Assembly: GCF_014397115.1 (NCBI RefSeq)
Contig: NZ_CP060721.1
Span: 1 to 61,957 of the forward strand
From: Vagococcus carniphilus
GTDB taxonomy: Bacteria > Bacillota > Bacilli > Lactobacillales > Vagococcaceae
Reading direction: 5' to 3'
DNA: 61,957 nt
Shown piece by piece: positions 1 to 9,458 of this stretch. The translations under genes and the position numbers were made by a program. Each line of letters starts with the position of its first letter. Position 1 is the first letter of the stretch. The notes below the pieces were generated by a model. The model was not told the DNA's origin and did not search any database. It worked only from the letters and a program-made list of their open reading frames with translations.

Positions 1-399
1 AATCATGGCTGGATTTTCATAGACACTTTTAGGGGGACTTGCTCCGTACCCCCAACCTAGCCAAGTCTCAGGTAAAAACTGAAAATGCCCTAATGCTCCA
101 GCTGAACTTACCATACTAGGATGTGTTCCAAAATTGGTTTCTACCTTATGAAATGCTGCAATTAATGTCCAAGCTATATCGTATTTTTTACCTGCTTCTT
201 TATAGATTGGAATGTACTGAGCTGGTATATCTTTTTCACCTAACTCTGAAATTTCAATATCTCCGCCCATATCAGATGAGTTTTGATTGTTAAGTGACAT
301 CGCAACTGATATGACTGATAATAAGATAATAGCCCACATAATAACTGGTGCTATAACCCCACCTAACCACAGCCAAAATCTTCTTTTAAGCCACTTCAT
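1..399 (-). CDS. Conjugative peptidoglycan hydrolase, N-terminal part (gene spans the window junction)
   Basis: Start ATG at 399-397. The frame has no stop down to base 1: exactly 133 codons. It begins with a basic stretch and a membrane segment (about residues 10-34). A lytic transglycosylase/lysozyme-like domain follows, with FHKVETNFG (putative catalytic Glu87) and SSAGALGHFQFLPETW, which is typical of this fold. The frame resumes at base 61957 with KKYGGYGVDADGNGKADP, the expected continuation of such a domain, and then an M23 peptidase domain, for 349 residues in all. Such two-domain hydrolases (the VirB1 role, like Tn916 Orf14) open the wall for the transfer channel. The start overlaps the end of the VirB8-like gene by 14 bases. 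Confidence 0.9.
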   Translation of the reverse strand, partial: MKWLKRRFWLWLGGVIAPVIMWAIILLSVISVAMSLNNQNSSDMGGDIEISELGEKDIPAQYIPIYKEAGKKYDIAWTLIAAFHKVETNFGTHPSMVSSAGALGHFQFLPETWLGWGYGASPPKSVYENPAMI

Positions 400-904
400 A
401 AGTACTCACAACCCATTTATCATTAACCTCAATTAATTGCAGATTAACCTTTATTTCTTTTACCTCTCCTTTACTTTTTACCTCTATGAGATAATCTAAT
501 TTATATGTATTTTCATTTTTAGTTAGAGTTTTTAAGCTTACTAATTCAATGGTTTGTTCTTCTTTTGTTTCGTTATCATTAATGATTTTTTCATACAAAT
601 CTTTCGTTGTATATTCCTTTAGTAAAGGCTTATCCTCTTCCTTATTTGTAAAATAAAAAGACACAAAAGCATTCGCACTTATTTGTACTACTTGCTCTTG
701 TGTAATTTTCTCATGTTGATATTCTTGTACCGTACTACTCATAGTTATTTCTGCTGAATCATTTGAATTGTCTGTCTGAGTTGTCTCTATTGCTGCTTGA
801 TTATTTCCTACGTCTTGCCCACGCTTAATAGCTGCACGTTGAGCGACAAGCAAAGACAAGATTAACAAAATCATCAACACGTAAAGAATTTTTTGATTTT
901 TCAT
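386..904 (-). CDS. Membrane-anchored VirB8/PrgL-like transfer protein
   Basis: 172 residues: a short cytoplasmic start, one membrane helix (about residues 7-21), a polar Asn/Thr/Asp-rich linker, and a C-terminal region of alternating strands consistent with an NTF2-like fold. That layout and size match VirB8/PrgL/TcpC-type scaffold proteins of Gram-positive type IV secretion systems. The position directly after the VirB4-like ATPase (two bases apart) and before the wall hydrolase also fits. The assignment rests on topology and neighbours; no signature motif was seen. Confidence 0.6.
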   Translation of the reverse strand: MKNQKILYVLMILLILSLLVAQRAAIKRGQDVGNNQAAIETTQTDNSNDSAEITMSSTVQEYQHEKITQEQVVQISANAFVSFYFTNKEEDKPLLKEYTTKDLYEKIINDNETKEEQTIELVSLKTLTKNENTYKLDYLIEVKSKGEVKEIKVNLQLIEVNDKWVVSTYEVA

Positions 905-906
905 TA

Positions 907-3411
907 TTAAGCCCCTCCATCATATCTAGCGATTTCTTCCTCTGTAAATTGGAATGATAAATGCAGATTTTCTTGACCTAAAATAGATAATATTCCCTCT
1001 GAACCAGTATCCTTATGTGTCCTAAAATATGGCATCATTTCAAGTTCTTCTTCTGTATAAGTCTTTCCAAAGATTTTCTGAATATAAGAAAGAGACGTGT
1101 CTGATTGCTTTAATAAAATCTTATATTGAGATAAACCAACTAACTCTTTCAGAGTGTCACCACTTCTAGCAATTGATTGATCAGATACGTTTGACACATT
1201 AGGAAACATACGCTCAACAAATTGTGTTGCGTTAATAATTCCCATAAAAAATTTACGGCCTTCAGACATATATTTCGCTACTGCTTTAACTGCTTTTGGC
1301 TTATCAATATTGAGCGTGTTGTGACATTCATCAATGATAACGACTGACCTTCTAATATCAAACCAATGCTTTAAATTATTGTCATTTGCATATTTTTCTC
1401 TTTGACCATTCGCCATTAAGTCACTATTAATTAACGTTAAACCACTAAAGAACTGAACATCAAAAACGTTGTCATCCATGTCAATTAAATTCTCTAAATC
1501 AAAAAATACTAGCTGCTCTTCTGCAGTATTTCTCAAACTAGAATGTTGGTTAAAAATAGTTGGATACGTTGTCACCATGTGATTCAAACTACTGTAAATA
1601 CGATTATAAATATTTAAGTAAAATTCATCTTTTTCCTTATTTCGTAAAGTATAAACATACTCTAGTAGCTCTTCCAACAATGGATATTCTTCAGGTTCTA
1701 AGTTAGTAATATCTACATTATCATTTTTCCACAAGCCTTTTTCTACGTAAAAATCATGACAAACAACACTGAATGTTTCCAACATATCATCACTTGAATC
1801 TGGCTTATATAAACTTAGCTTCACATTAAGTAAAGACAAATGTCTAGCAAAAGATTGCTCGACGTCTACGACTTCTCGGCCATCAACTTCCTTAGTAACT
1901 GACGGATAAACTTGTAAGATATTAATACTTCCATTTGTTCCATCAAGTGATAGTTTTATGCCATTTCGTTTAACTAATAGCTTATCGAATTCTTTGTTAA
2001 CGGCAAAGCCACGAATTAAATTTCCTTTGTACCAGTTATCTTCTAAAATGGCTTTTAAAATAGTTGATTTACCACTTCCCATAGTTCCTGCTAAAAACAT
2101 ATTGTAGCTCATTCTGATTGAATCTTTGTGCCACATATCAAAGTATGTAAGACCACCCGAGCGAGTAACTCCAAAATATCTACCACAAGGATCACATAAA
2201 GAAGTTTGGTTAAAACCTACACCTATTCCTAATAATTCAGACGGAAATTCTAGTCCTTTCCGTTGCGATTTAAAGCTTGTTTGATACTGATAGGGAAGAA
2301 ACATAGCTAAATATTCATCTTTCTGCTCATTGAGTCCTACACGGCCTGTAAATCCTTTTAATTCTAATTTTTTAGATATAAGTTGAACTTTTTCCTCTAA
2401 TTCAATTTGAGTAGTGGCTGATACATAAAGACGAATAAACACATTCTTTACTTGTTCCCCATTTCTTAAAATATCCATGTGTAAATTTCTAAGTAAATCA
2501 ATTTCAGTATCAATGTCGTCTTTTTCAGCTTGACTAGAAGCTCGTCTACGATTAACAAGCAATTCCTCAATAGAATTACTTGTAACCGTGCCATAATCAT
2601 TTCCCTCATCTACACCGTAATCAAAAATCGTAATGGTATCCTCAATGCTTGATAAATCATTAATCCAAAAATTGGCAAATCTAGTAGGCTTTGAAACAAG
2701 TTGAATACAAGCACTGTATTTGTCGCCATGACGATTAAAAGCTTCATTTTTAAATGAGATACCACCAATCGGTTGAGTGGCTTTAACAAAACTTAAATCT
2801 CTATCCTCTTCCTCTGCTAACTCATAAGAAGAGGGTAACGACTCTCTCGTATTATTCATTAGATTTAAAATCTTAATAGAAGTCGTTAATGAGACTTGTT
2901 CAAAGCTAAAAACATTCTGAGTAAGTCTTGTAATGAGTTCAATGTTGTCCTCTAGTTCTTGTTCAGTCTCCCCAAATATCATTGGATAGCTAGACATTTT
3001 CGAATAATTTTTTTCAATTCTTTGTAACTTATCAAGTTCAAACTGTAAAGCATCTAAATGCCCTTCGTTATTACTTTCCTGTATTTTATAACTAAAATAA
3101 TCTTGTTGTAACTTGTTTTCCTCAGGAAACTTCATATAAACTTCTTTATAACAATGAAGATAGTTTCGGTGTAAATTCCAATAGTTTTGAGATACCTTAT
3201 CATATTCTGAATCACTTAAATAAAAGAGATCATATTTTTTTGTTTCAAAGATACATAAATAAAGGTAAGCTTTTTGATATTTAATTTTGATATAACCTTT
3301 ATCAGTTACTCCAGCAATAGGATAGGTTTTAGTAATGTTATTAAGCTCTTTTTTTACCTTTCTAGGTTTTTTATTTTGCTGTTCTTTCACTTCTATTGCA
3401 TTAAAATTCAT
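907..3411 (-). CDS. virB4: VirB4-like conjugation ATPase
   Basis: 834 residues, usual for VirB4/TraE/PrgJ ATPases that power substrate transfer and channel assembly at the inner face of the membrane. A Walker A motif GTMGSGKST lies near residue 440 and a Walker B SVVIIDECHN near residue 690. The N-terminal half is the divergent VirB4 domain that contacts VirB3/VirB6-type partners. The start has a strong GGAGG ribosome site about 6 bases upstream. It follows the small VirB3-like gene by 11 bases and precedes the VirB8-like gene, the usual order. Confidence 0.93.
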   Translation of the reverse strand: MNFNAIEVKEQQNKKPRKVKKELNNITKTYPIAGVTDKGYIKIKYQKAYLYLCIFETKKYDLFYLSDSEYDKVSQNYWNLHRNYLHCYKEVYMKFPEENKLQQDYFSYKIQESNNEGHLDALQFELDKLQRIEKNYSKMSSYPMIFGETEQELEDNIELITRLTQNVFSFEQVSLTTSIKILNLMNNTRESLPSSYELAEEEDRDLSFVKATQPIGGISFKNEAFNRHGDKYSACIQLVSKPTRFANFWINDLSSIEDTITIFDYGVDEGNDYGTVTSNSIEELLVNRRRASSQAEKDDIDTEIDLLRNLHMDILRNGEQVKNVFIRLYVSATTQIELEEKVQLISKKLELKGFTGRVGLNEQKDEYLAMFLPYQYQTSFKSQRKGLEFPSELLGIGVGFNQTSLCDPCGRYFGVTRSGGLTYFDMWHKDSIRMSYNMFLAGTMGSGKSTILKAILEDNWYKGNLIRGFAVNKEFDKLLVKRNGIKLSLDGTNGSINILQVYPSVTKEVDGREVVDVEQSFARHLSLLNVKLSLYKPDSSDDMLETFSVVCHDFYVEKGLWKNDNVDITNLEPEEYPLLEELLEYVYTLRNKEKDEFYLNIYNRIYSSLNHMVTTYPTIFNQHSSLRNTAEEQLVFFDLENLIDMDDNVFDVQFFSGLTLINSDLMANGQREKYANDNNLKHWFDIRRSVVIIDECHNTLNIDKPKAVKAVAKYMSEGRKFFMGIINATQFVERMFPNVSNVSDQSIARSGDTLKELVGLSQYKILLKQSDTSLSYIQKIFGKTYTEEELEMMPYFRTHKDTGSEGILSILGQENLHLSFQFTEEEIARYDGGA

Positions 3412-3422
3412 TATGTTCCTCC

Positions 3423-3704
3423 TTATAATGCCGTGTAAACATTGCTATCACTGAATAGAATAATGAGGTAAGCTTCATAATTTTTCTTACCCCAAATATC
3501 CCTATTTGGTAAAAATAAATAGGCAGTGATTAGCGGAAAACCAATAACCATTAAAAATTTTACATATGGGTGTACCACTATTGAAAATAGCATTCCAATT
3601 GGAATGCTAATAATACTAATTAAAGCATCTACAAAAGAAATTTTTCCATACCCTGCTTTAACGTGTAAGGTTTGCGGAACTTCTATAACTCGTCTCATAT
3701 TCAT
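3423..3704 (-). CDS. Small two-helix membrane protein, PrgI/VirB3-like
   Basis: 93 residues with a basic N-terminus (MRRVIEVPQTLHVKAGYGKI), a hydrophobic hairpin (about residues 25-65) and a polar tail. Size, topology and place immediately before VirB4 match PrgI/TcpE/VirB3-type proteins, which dock the VirB4 ATPase to the membrane channel. The start overlaps the stop of the VirB6-like gene by 4 bases (ATGA), suggesting coupled translation. Confidence 0.72.
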   Translation of the reverse strand: MNMRRVIEVPQTLHVKAGYGKISFVDALISIISIPIGMLFSIVVHPYVKFLMVIGFPLITAYLFLPNRDIWGKKNYEAYLIILFSDSNVYTAL

Positions 3705-5590
3705 TTCTTATCTCTCCCTTTCATTTCTTTTACCGTATTACGTGAGACATCATAAATTCGGTTCGCTTTTTTCATTGTATTAGATTGATTTATTTGCGTT
3801 CTTTTATTATTAATACCTTGTCTGACAACATCTTGAACCGTGTCATCTTTACGCGACTGTTGTTGATTGCCACTTTCATTTTTCCCTTCATTCTGAGTAG
3901 ATGATAGAGGCTGATGATTATCACTCTGACCGTCTTGTTCCGATAATGGTTGATGACCTCCTGTTTCTCCCCCTGGTTCAGATAGTGGGTTATGAGAGTC
4001 ATTCTGACCACCTTGTTCTGACATTGGTTTTGACTGAGAGTCGTTTTGCTCTTTATTAGAACTAGAATCGTCTTTACTATTCAATGGATTAAGCGACTGT
4101 TCTTCATTATTACCAGTACTAGGTTTTGTCATTCCATTACCGTCTGATTTACCTCCTGTTTCTTTATTTGACAGTGGATTATCTTTTTCATCATTAGAAG
4201 ATGTTGGATTTAGTGGTGTATCTTCTGTTCCACCATTATCTTTACTACCGCCACCTAGTGGAGAGTTTCCTTTCTTGTTCCCACCACTTAGGCCATCAAA
4301 AATACCTTTCATAGCTGAACCTCCATATAAGCCACCTTTACCAACATTTCCCATAGCACTAGCCGTTCCCGACACAGCACCTTTAACCGCATTTCCTGCA
4401 CCTCTAACCATTGAACCGATACCGTCAGCACCTTGTTTCATAGCCATAAAGGTTTGAGCCATATTACCAGAACCACCTTCAATACCAAATATTTGTTCAA
4501 TGAAATCTGGCCCTTGCATACAAAGAAAAGCTCCACCTAATTTAGCAATAATACTCCAGACTGCATTTAAGTCCTGGGCATTTATATATTGGAAGTAGAT
4601 ATTTAATACTGACTGCATAAAGAACATAAAATAGGCAACAATAAAAATAGCTTTTATTTTATCTAAAATCAGCATATTTCTTTTCCCACTATGTAAGTCA
4701 GTAAAAGCTGTCGCATTAAAAAAACCAAGCAATATAGCTTGATTTAAGGCGAGATATGAAAATTTAAACATAAAAAACAAAGCTATAAATAGGAAAATAA
4801 GTATTTCGGTTGTCATAATAAATGGGTGCCAGGAATATCTAAAGTATCCCTCGTCCATTCCAAAAAACTTAGAATCAAGCTTAGCTAAGACTTTCTCATT
4901 ATTAATTTTGACCGTTTTTTTGGATAGTACATCTTTCCCTTTATCAGATAAAGGAGAGTTGTCAAAGAACCACCCACCAGTATCAACCACTTCACTCATG
5001 TCTATGTACCTTAAATCATCTTTGTTCTTAATATCATTAACAGGTACGTTAGGTTTACTCCAACCCTCTTTGTCTATTTTATAAACATCAGTAATATTGT
5101 TTTGAGCAATTGTAAGGGACGTTGGTGTTGTGGCCGTTTCAAAATCACGTCCTAGCTTAAATAGGTCAGCCCCATAAGCCATTAACATAGGGAGAGCTAT
5201 CATCATTGAGATAGCAATTAATGTGTTATTTAGAATGGTATCGACTTCTCTCTTTTTAGTAGATGATAACTTATAAAAAAGAAACAAGATTCCGAGTCCT
5301 GCTAATGCCCAGGTCACAAATTCATATTTTGCAATAAAGGTTACAAATTCTTTACTTCTAAAAAAGTCCATCAAATTACTAACAGCTTTACCTCCAGAAT
5401 CTAAAACATCAAGTAATTTTAATAGCTGATAAATAATAGACCAACCGATATCTCGTAAGACCGCAAACCAAAATTTAACAATATGGAGATCTTCTTGAAA
5501 TTTAGTTTGCATAGAGATAATGTCACTATCTGAAAGGGCTGCTAATACTAATGTATTAGAACTAAAAAAAGAAGTTATTTGACTAATCAT
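3701..5590 (-). CDS. VirB6/PrgH-like polytopic channel protein with repetitive tail
   Basis: The preferred start is the ATG at 5590 (MISQITSFFSS), which overlaps the stop of the coupling-protein gene by 8 bases; an ATG at 5608 is possible but weaker. The N-terminal two thirds hold several membrane helices separated by one extracellular stretch (about residues 150-250), as expected for VirB6-like channel proteins. A Gly/Ala-rich segment follows, then a hydrophilic tail of about 170 residues rich in Gly, Asn, Gln and Ser. The tail contains imperfect repeats around HNPLSEPGG, HQPLSEQDG and HQPLSSTQ. The tail is probably disordered; its role is unknown. Confidence 0.8.
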   Translation of the reverse strand: MISQITSFFSSNTLVLAALSDSDIISMQTKFQEDLHIVKFWFAVLRDIGWSIIYQLLKLLDVLDSGGKAVSNLMDFFRSKEFVTFIAKYEFVTWALAGLGILFLFYKLSSTKKREVDTILNNTLIAISMMIALPMLMAYGADLFKLGRDFETATTPTSLTIAQNNITDVYKIDKEGWSKPNVPVNDIKNKDDLRYIDMSEVVDTGGWFFDNSPLSDKGKDVLSKKTVKINNEKVLAKLDSKFFGMDEGYFRYSWHPFIMTTEILIFLFIALFFMFKFSYLALNQAILLGFFNATAFTDLHSGKRNMLILDKIKAIFIVAYFMFFMQSVLNIYFQYINAQDLNAVWSIIAKLGGAFLCMQGPDFIEQIFGIEGGSGNMAQTFMAMKQGADGIGSMVRGAGNAVKGAVSGTASAMGNVGKGGLYGGSAMKGIFDGLSGGNKKGNSPLGGGSKDNGGTEDTPLNPTSSNDEKDNPLSNKETGGKSDGNGMTKPSTGNNEEQSLNPLNSKDDSSSNKEQNDSQSKPMSEQGGQNDSHNPLSEPGGETGGHQPLSEQDGQSDNHQPLSSTQNEGKNESGNQQQSRKDDTVQDVVRQGINNKRTQINQSNTMKKANRIYDVSRNTVKEMKGRDKK

Positions 5591-7832
5591 TGTCATCACT
5601 TCTTTCAAAAAGATGACCTATTTTAGCTTTGAGTACATTTCTTTCAGGTACATTTAAGAAGTGTGTCACTTGCTCTACATAAATAAACGACCTAAAATGC
5701 CTTAATTCTTCATCACTACAAAATTGAGTTACCATTTTAATCGCATATTCATAACCATCAGATGAAAGAACATCTTTTAATAATGTTTTTTGATACGTAA
5801 TACTTTCTACTAATTCTGACATAATATTTACTTGTTCCTCCTCTTCATATATTTCTTCAGCTACACTGTTATCATCATCTTCTTCCATTTCTTCAATCTC
5901 ATCTAAATCAGAAATAATGTCGGTTTTAAATGAAAAAGTAAATTTCTTCAAATCAATATCACCGTGGCCATCACCTAAATCAAGTTCACTTAAACTCTTA
6001 TCATTTTTAAATCTATCAAATAAGTATTTATAGGCATGGACTAATGCCGTACCTTCTTTTAAATTCGCAAAAATAGGATACCCATCTATATCTTTTCCTT
6101 TTAGATCTTTTCTTTTTTTAGAACGAGTTAGAATAACTTCTCCCTCTTTTAAGTTATTTAGTTGATTTTCATTTAATAGAGAACGTTTATTTTCTTGTTC
6201 TCCATATGATTTATCTAAACTATCAGGAGAACCGTGTCTTGTCGTGACTATCTCCGTTGTATGCCCTATTTTCTTTTCAAATTTCGTATTATCATCTTCA
6301 TCATCTGATAATATTAGTGTTTGATTTCCACAAGCAATTAAAATAGCTTTAGCCTTGTCTTTACCATAGTTATCAGATAATTGTGATTCTGATTGTAAAA
6401 ATAGCCTGGTAATAATACCACGCTCTAAACCAACGTTCATTTCTCTTGAAAGACCTTCTAGTGGTGGAATATTTCCTAATTCCTCCAAATAACGGATAAC
6501 TCGACGGTCTAATTTATTATTATTTGAAAAAAGTGTAGCTTCTCTTGCGAGTACTTGATTCATTTGAGTTAAAAAGCTAGTAACAATAAGACTGTTTGAC
6601 ATATCCCAATCAGGTAATGAAATAAATACCATAATAGGCTTTTTATTTTTATCTACCATATCTCTAATATCAAAACCTTCTCCACTTGTTAACCTTGCAA
6701 TTTCAGGTAACGCAAATTTAGTAAGTTGACTAGTCGCATTCATTAAAATAGATGATTTAGTTGCACCTTCTGCAATACTTGCTGGTAGATACTGCATTTT
6801 GGCTATACTATCATCTGGTAAACTATCAAAGAATTCATCTAATGCAAGATTTCCATCTTCATCAACTTTACTAAGTTGTACCAACATATTTATAAAGGTG
6901 TACATCGTCAATAAGTGTATACGATTATGTCTGATAAATAATTCACCTAAAGCTAAAATACACCCATTAAACGTTGCCATTGCCGTATTTTCCCATACTG
7001 GCTCTTTAGCTTCTAATGAGTGGTACAAATTATAAGAAAATGAGTGAGTTAATCGAGCTGCATCATCTATTCTTTTTTCTGTAAATGCACGTTGGACCTC
7101 TCGAAACGGGTTATAGCCAATACCGTTATCTGGTTCAATCAAGTTTAAACACTTTACTTCAAAACCAAATCGTTCAAATTCTGCCTTTGTCCGTCTCAAC
7201 ATATCCCCTTTAACGTCAATTACTACACCAGAATCTTTGTCTTTTGCTCTCATATGTAAATCAAGCATAGGATAAGTTTTTAATTGCGTTTTACCCGATT
7301 GAGTCCCTCCGATATCACTTGAATTCGTATTAGCGTCATCAATATAAATTTTATTGTCAATGACGGCCACAGGCATACCGCATTTCCCTTCGTATTCTTT
7401 ATCATCCATTGGAACCGCTCGGTATTGTTCTTTAATTTCTTTTTTAGTTGTTAATCGTTGATCTCCTTGAGAATAGGTATTAATATCTCTAAAAGCTATA
7501 CGTTGTTTGTAAATTCTTTTTATAACCATAATCAATAAATAAAAAATTAAGGCTAACCATACGTATAAAATCTCTTTTTTCCACTCAAAAGGAGAACCTA
7601 AAAGACCGTTTATAATCTTGTTCACTTGAAAGTAGGTTGAATCAACCTGTCCTGTTTCTTTAAAAGTTTTGAAATACAGGCTTATTTGACTGATTAAATT
7701 AATCAAAAGATTCATAATAATAGTTAGAACTATTGAACCAACAAAGAACATCATAATTCCTTGAACCGTTAATAAGCGTTTATCAGCTAGTATCTTCTTC
7801 CATTGTTTGTATTGCTTATTCAAGCTTTTCAC
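5583..7832 (-). CDS. virD4: VirD4-type coupling protein (T4CP)
   Basis: 749 residues with two N-terminal membrane helices (about 21-48 and 85-105), Walker A GGTQSGKTQ near residue 177 and GVVIDVKGDML shortly after. A conserved RYLEELGNIPPLEGL block stands where coupling proteins usually have LLDEFGNIP; here the Asp of the Walker B is Glu. It should bring the relaxase-DNA complex to the channel. The C-terminal 100 residues are acidic (EEMEEDDD), possibly a substrate-docking tail. A terminator (7945-7983) separates it from the upstream gene, so readthrough or a nearby promoter must feed it. Confidence 0.93.
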   Translation of the reverse strand: MKSLNKQYKQWKKILADKRLLTVQGIMMFFVGSIVLTIIMNLLINLISQISLYFKTFKETGQVDSTYFQVNKIINGLLGSPFEWKKEILYVWLALIFYLLIMVIKRIYKQRIAFRDINTYSQGDQRLTTKKEIKEQYRAVPMDDKEYEGKCGMPVAVIDNKIYIDDANTNSSDIGGTQSGKTQLKTYPMLDLHMRAKDKDSGVVIDVKGDMLRRTKAEFERFGFEVKCLNLIEPDNGIGYNPFREVQRAFTEKRIDDAARLTHSFSYNLYHSLEAKEPVWENTAMATFNGCILALGELFIRHNRIHLLTMYTFINMLVQLSKVDEDGNLALDEFFDSLPDDSIAKMQYLPASIAEGATKSSILMNATSQLTKFALPEIARLTSGEGFDIRDMVDKNKKPIMVFISLPDWDMSNSLIVTSFLTQMNQVLAREATLFSNNNKLDRRVIRYLEELGNIPPLEGLSREMNVGLERGIITRLFLQSESQLSDNYGKDKAKAILIACGNQTLILSDDEDDNTKFEKKIGHTTEIVTTRHGSPDSLDKSYGEQENKRSLLNENQLNNLKEGEVILTRSKKRKDLKGKDIDGYPIFANLKEGTALVHAYKYLFDRFKNDKSLSELDLGDGHGDIDLKKFTFSFKTDIISDLDEIEEMEEDDDNSVAEEIYEEEEQVNIMSELVESITYQKTLLKDVLSSDGYEYAIKMVTQFCSDEELRHFRSFIYVEQVTHFLNVPERNVLKAKIGHLFERSDDND

Positions 7833-7944
7833 CCTCTACATGTTGAATTAGAACATTGATAAAAAACTATATCTTTCCAACTATTTAAACTATCTTGTTG
7901 GCATGTGTTCTCTTATTTTAGTAATGTAACTCATACTTTTACTT

Positions 7945-7983
7945 CAAAAAAAAGACAGCACCTTTTTACCTGGTACTGTCTTT
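7945..7983 (-). terminator. Intrinsic terminator inside the transfer region
   Basis: Stem of 7951-7962 with 7972-7983 (AAAGACAG-TACC pairing with GGTGCTGTCTTT on the minus strand), followed on that strand by eight T. It lies between the Ig-like protein gene and the coupling-protein gene. Confidence 0.8.
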
Positions 7984-8009
7984 GACTATATTTTTCACCT
8001 TATCAAATG

Positions 8010-9449
8010 TCATAAGAAACTATTTATTTTAACTTCATAAGGTAATTCTGACACTGATTTTTCTTGAACAGAACTTGTCACAACAACATTTCCTCTCTTA
8101 TACAGAACTTCAGACTCAACTTCTGTTCCAGGTTCTTTAGGTTCTTCAGAAACAGTTGGTTCTACTGGTTCAATTGGCTCAACCACTTCTTTTTCTTGAA
8201 TGGTAACTTTAATTGATTTAGTTGTTTTTAAACCATGAGAGTCTGTTACTTGATAAGTTAGGTGATAATCTCCTGGTTTAGTTGTGTCAATATTCTGTAG
8301 TTGTTCATCGTCAACTACAACAGCTAAAGGACGGTTTAAGTAATCATCTTCTCTATCTGTTGCATAAATTCCTTGTAATAGCGATTCTTTTGTCAATTCA
8401 GTACCAACATCAAATTTTAAATCTTTTGCACCATGAATAACTGGAGCATGATTAGTTACTGTAAAGTCTTGAGAATAAAAAGAAGGCGTTCCTTTACTAT
8501 CTACAACCTTATAAGAAACTTCATATGTTCCTAATTCATTGATTTTGACCTCATTATCAATAACAGTGACTTGTTTCGTAATATCACCGTCTAATTGATG
8601 AGTTGCTTTAATGTAAGCAATAGGATCAAATTCAGCCGATTCAATCATGATATCAGTTGTATCCTTAACTGTCTCAAAAACAGCAGGACTGTTAACATAG
8701 AAATGAAGTGTTTCTTTAGCTTGATTTCCAAATTGATTAATCGCAGTGATAGTAAGGTAATAATGTCCTTCTTTATCAGGATTAACTTCACCTTTTACGA
8801 TAACAAGTGGGTTAGAATCAATTGAATCTCTTACTTGGTAATAATTATCCAAGTTAAAAAGCTCGCCTTTTACAATAACAATTTCACTATTAGAAACAGT
8901 TTCAATGGTTGGATAGCTAACAACTTCTACTACTGGAGGTTTAACATGACCATTATTATCTCCCCCTTCATCAATAACTGGTGGTTCAACAACTGGTTTT
9001 TCAACTTCCACAACACTTGGCTTATTAACCATTGGTTTAACAATAGGTTGCTTATCTAATTCTGTTTGTTCAGCCATAGCTAATAATAAATTAGATGAAT
9101 TGTTTTTCTTTGAACCTTCTTGTATTGGTTGTATTTGATATTTTGATAAAACTGATTCTCCAATATCTTGCTTAACTGAAAAATCTCTTTTGGTTTTATC
9201 TTTATCATCAGCTGCACTTTTTTCTTTTTTACCTGGTAACACTACGGAATCATCTTTTTTAGTTGATTTCTTCTTTTTAGTTTCAACCTTTAGCTGATTA
9301 GTATCTGTTTCAACAGTTGATTTTGGTTTACTACAACTAGTTAGTATCATCGTACTAATCAGAAACAAACCTACTACGCTACCACCAATTTTCGCAATTT
9401 TTCTTTTAGTTGATGATAGAACAGGCTGTTGTTTTTCTTCTTCAGACAT
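8010..9449 (-). CDS. Surface-exposed protein with Ig-like/DUF5011-type repeats
   Basis: 479 residues: a charged cytoplasmic N-terminus (MSEEEKQQPVLSS), a membrane segment ending LISTMILTSCSKPK, then a Lys-rich linker and at least three beta-rich modules of about 75-80 residues with motifs such as HLDGDITKQ, ITAINQFGNQAKETLHFY and GTYEVSYKVVDSKG, typical of bacterial Ig-like repeats. The LTSC resembles a lipobox, but about 25 residues precede the membrane segment, so plain membrane anchoring is equally possible. It lies in the channel operon and may extend the outer part of the transfer machine or aid contact. No PrgB-type aggregation domain was seen. Confidence 0.65.
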   Translation of the reverse strand: MSEEEKQQPVLSSTKRKIAKIGGSVVGLFLISTMILTSCSKPKSTVETDTNQLKVETKKKKSTKKDDSVVLPGKKEKSAADDKDKTKRDFSVKQDIGESVLSKYQIQPIQEGSKKNNSSNLLLAMAEQTELDKQPIVKPMVNKPSVVEVEKPVVEPPVIDEGGDNNGHVKPPVVEVVSYPTIETVSNSEIVIVKGELFNLDNYYQVRDSIDSNPLVIVKGEVNPDKEGHYYLTITAINQFGNQAKETLHFYVNSPAVFETVKDTTDIMIESAEFDPIAYIKATHQLDGDITKQVTVIDNEVKINELGTYEVSYKVVDSKGTPSFYSQDFTVTNHAPVIHGAKDLKFDVGTELTKESLLQGIYATDREDDYLNRPLAVVVDDEQLQNIDTTKPGDYHLTYQVTDSHGLKTTKSIKVTIQEKEVVEPIEPVEPTVSEEPKEPGTEVESEVLYKRGNVVVTSSVQEKSVSELPYEVKINSFL

Positions 9450-9458
9450 ACTTTTTAC

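Noticed and set aside
4275..4457. Plus-strand Pro-rich ORF opposite the VirB6-like tail
   Set aside because: Shadow of Gly-rich codons in the real gene; no start signals.
8010..9449. Ig-like surface protein as a PrgB/Asc10-type aggregation substance
   Set aside because: Length, domain order and anchor differ; there is no adhesin domain and no LPXTG.
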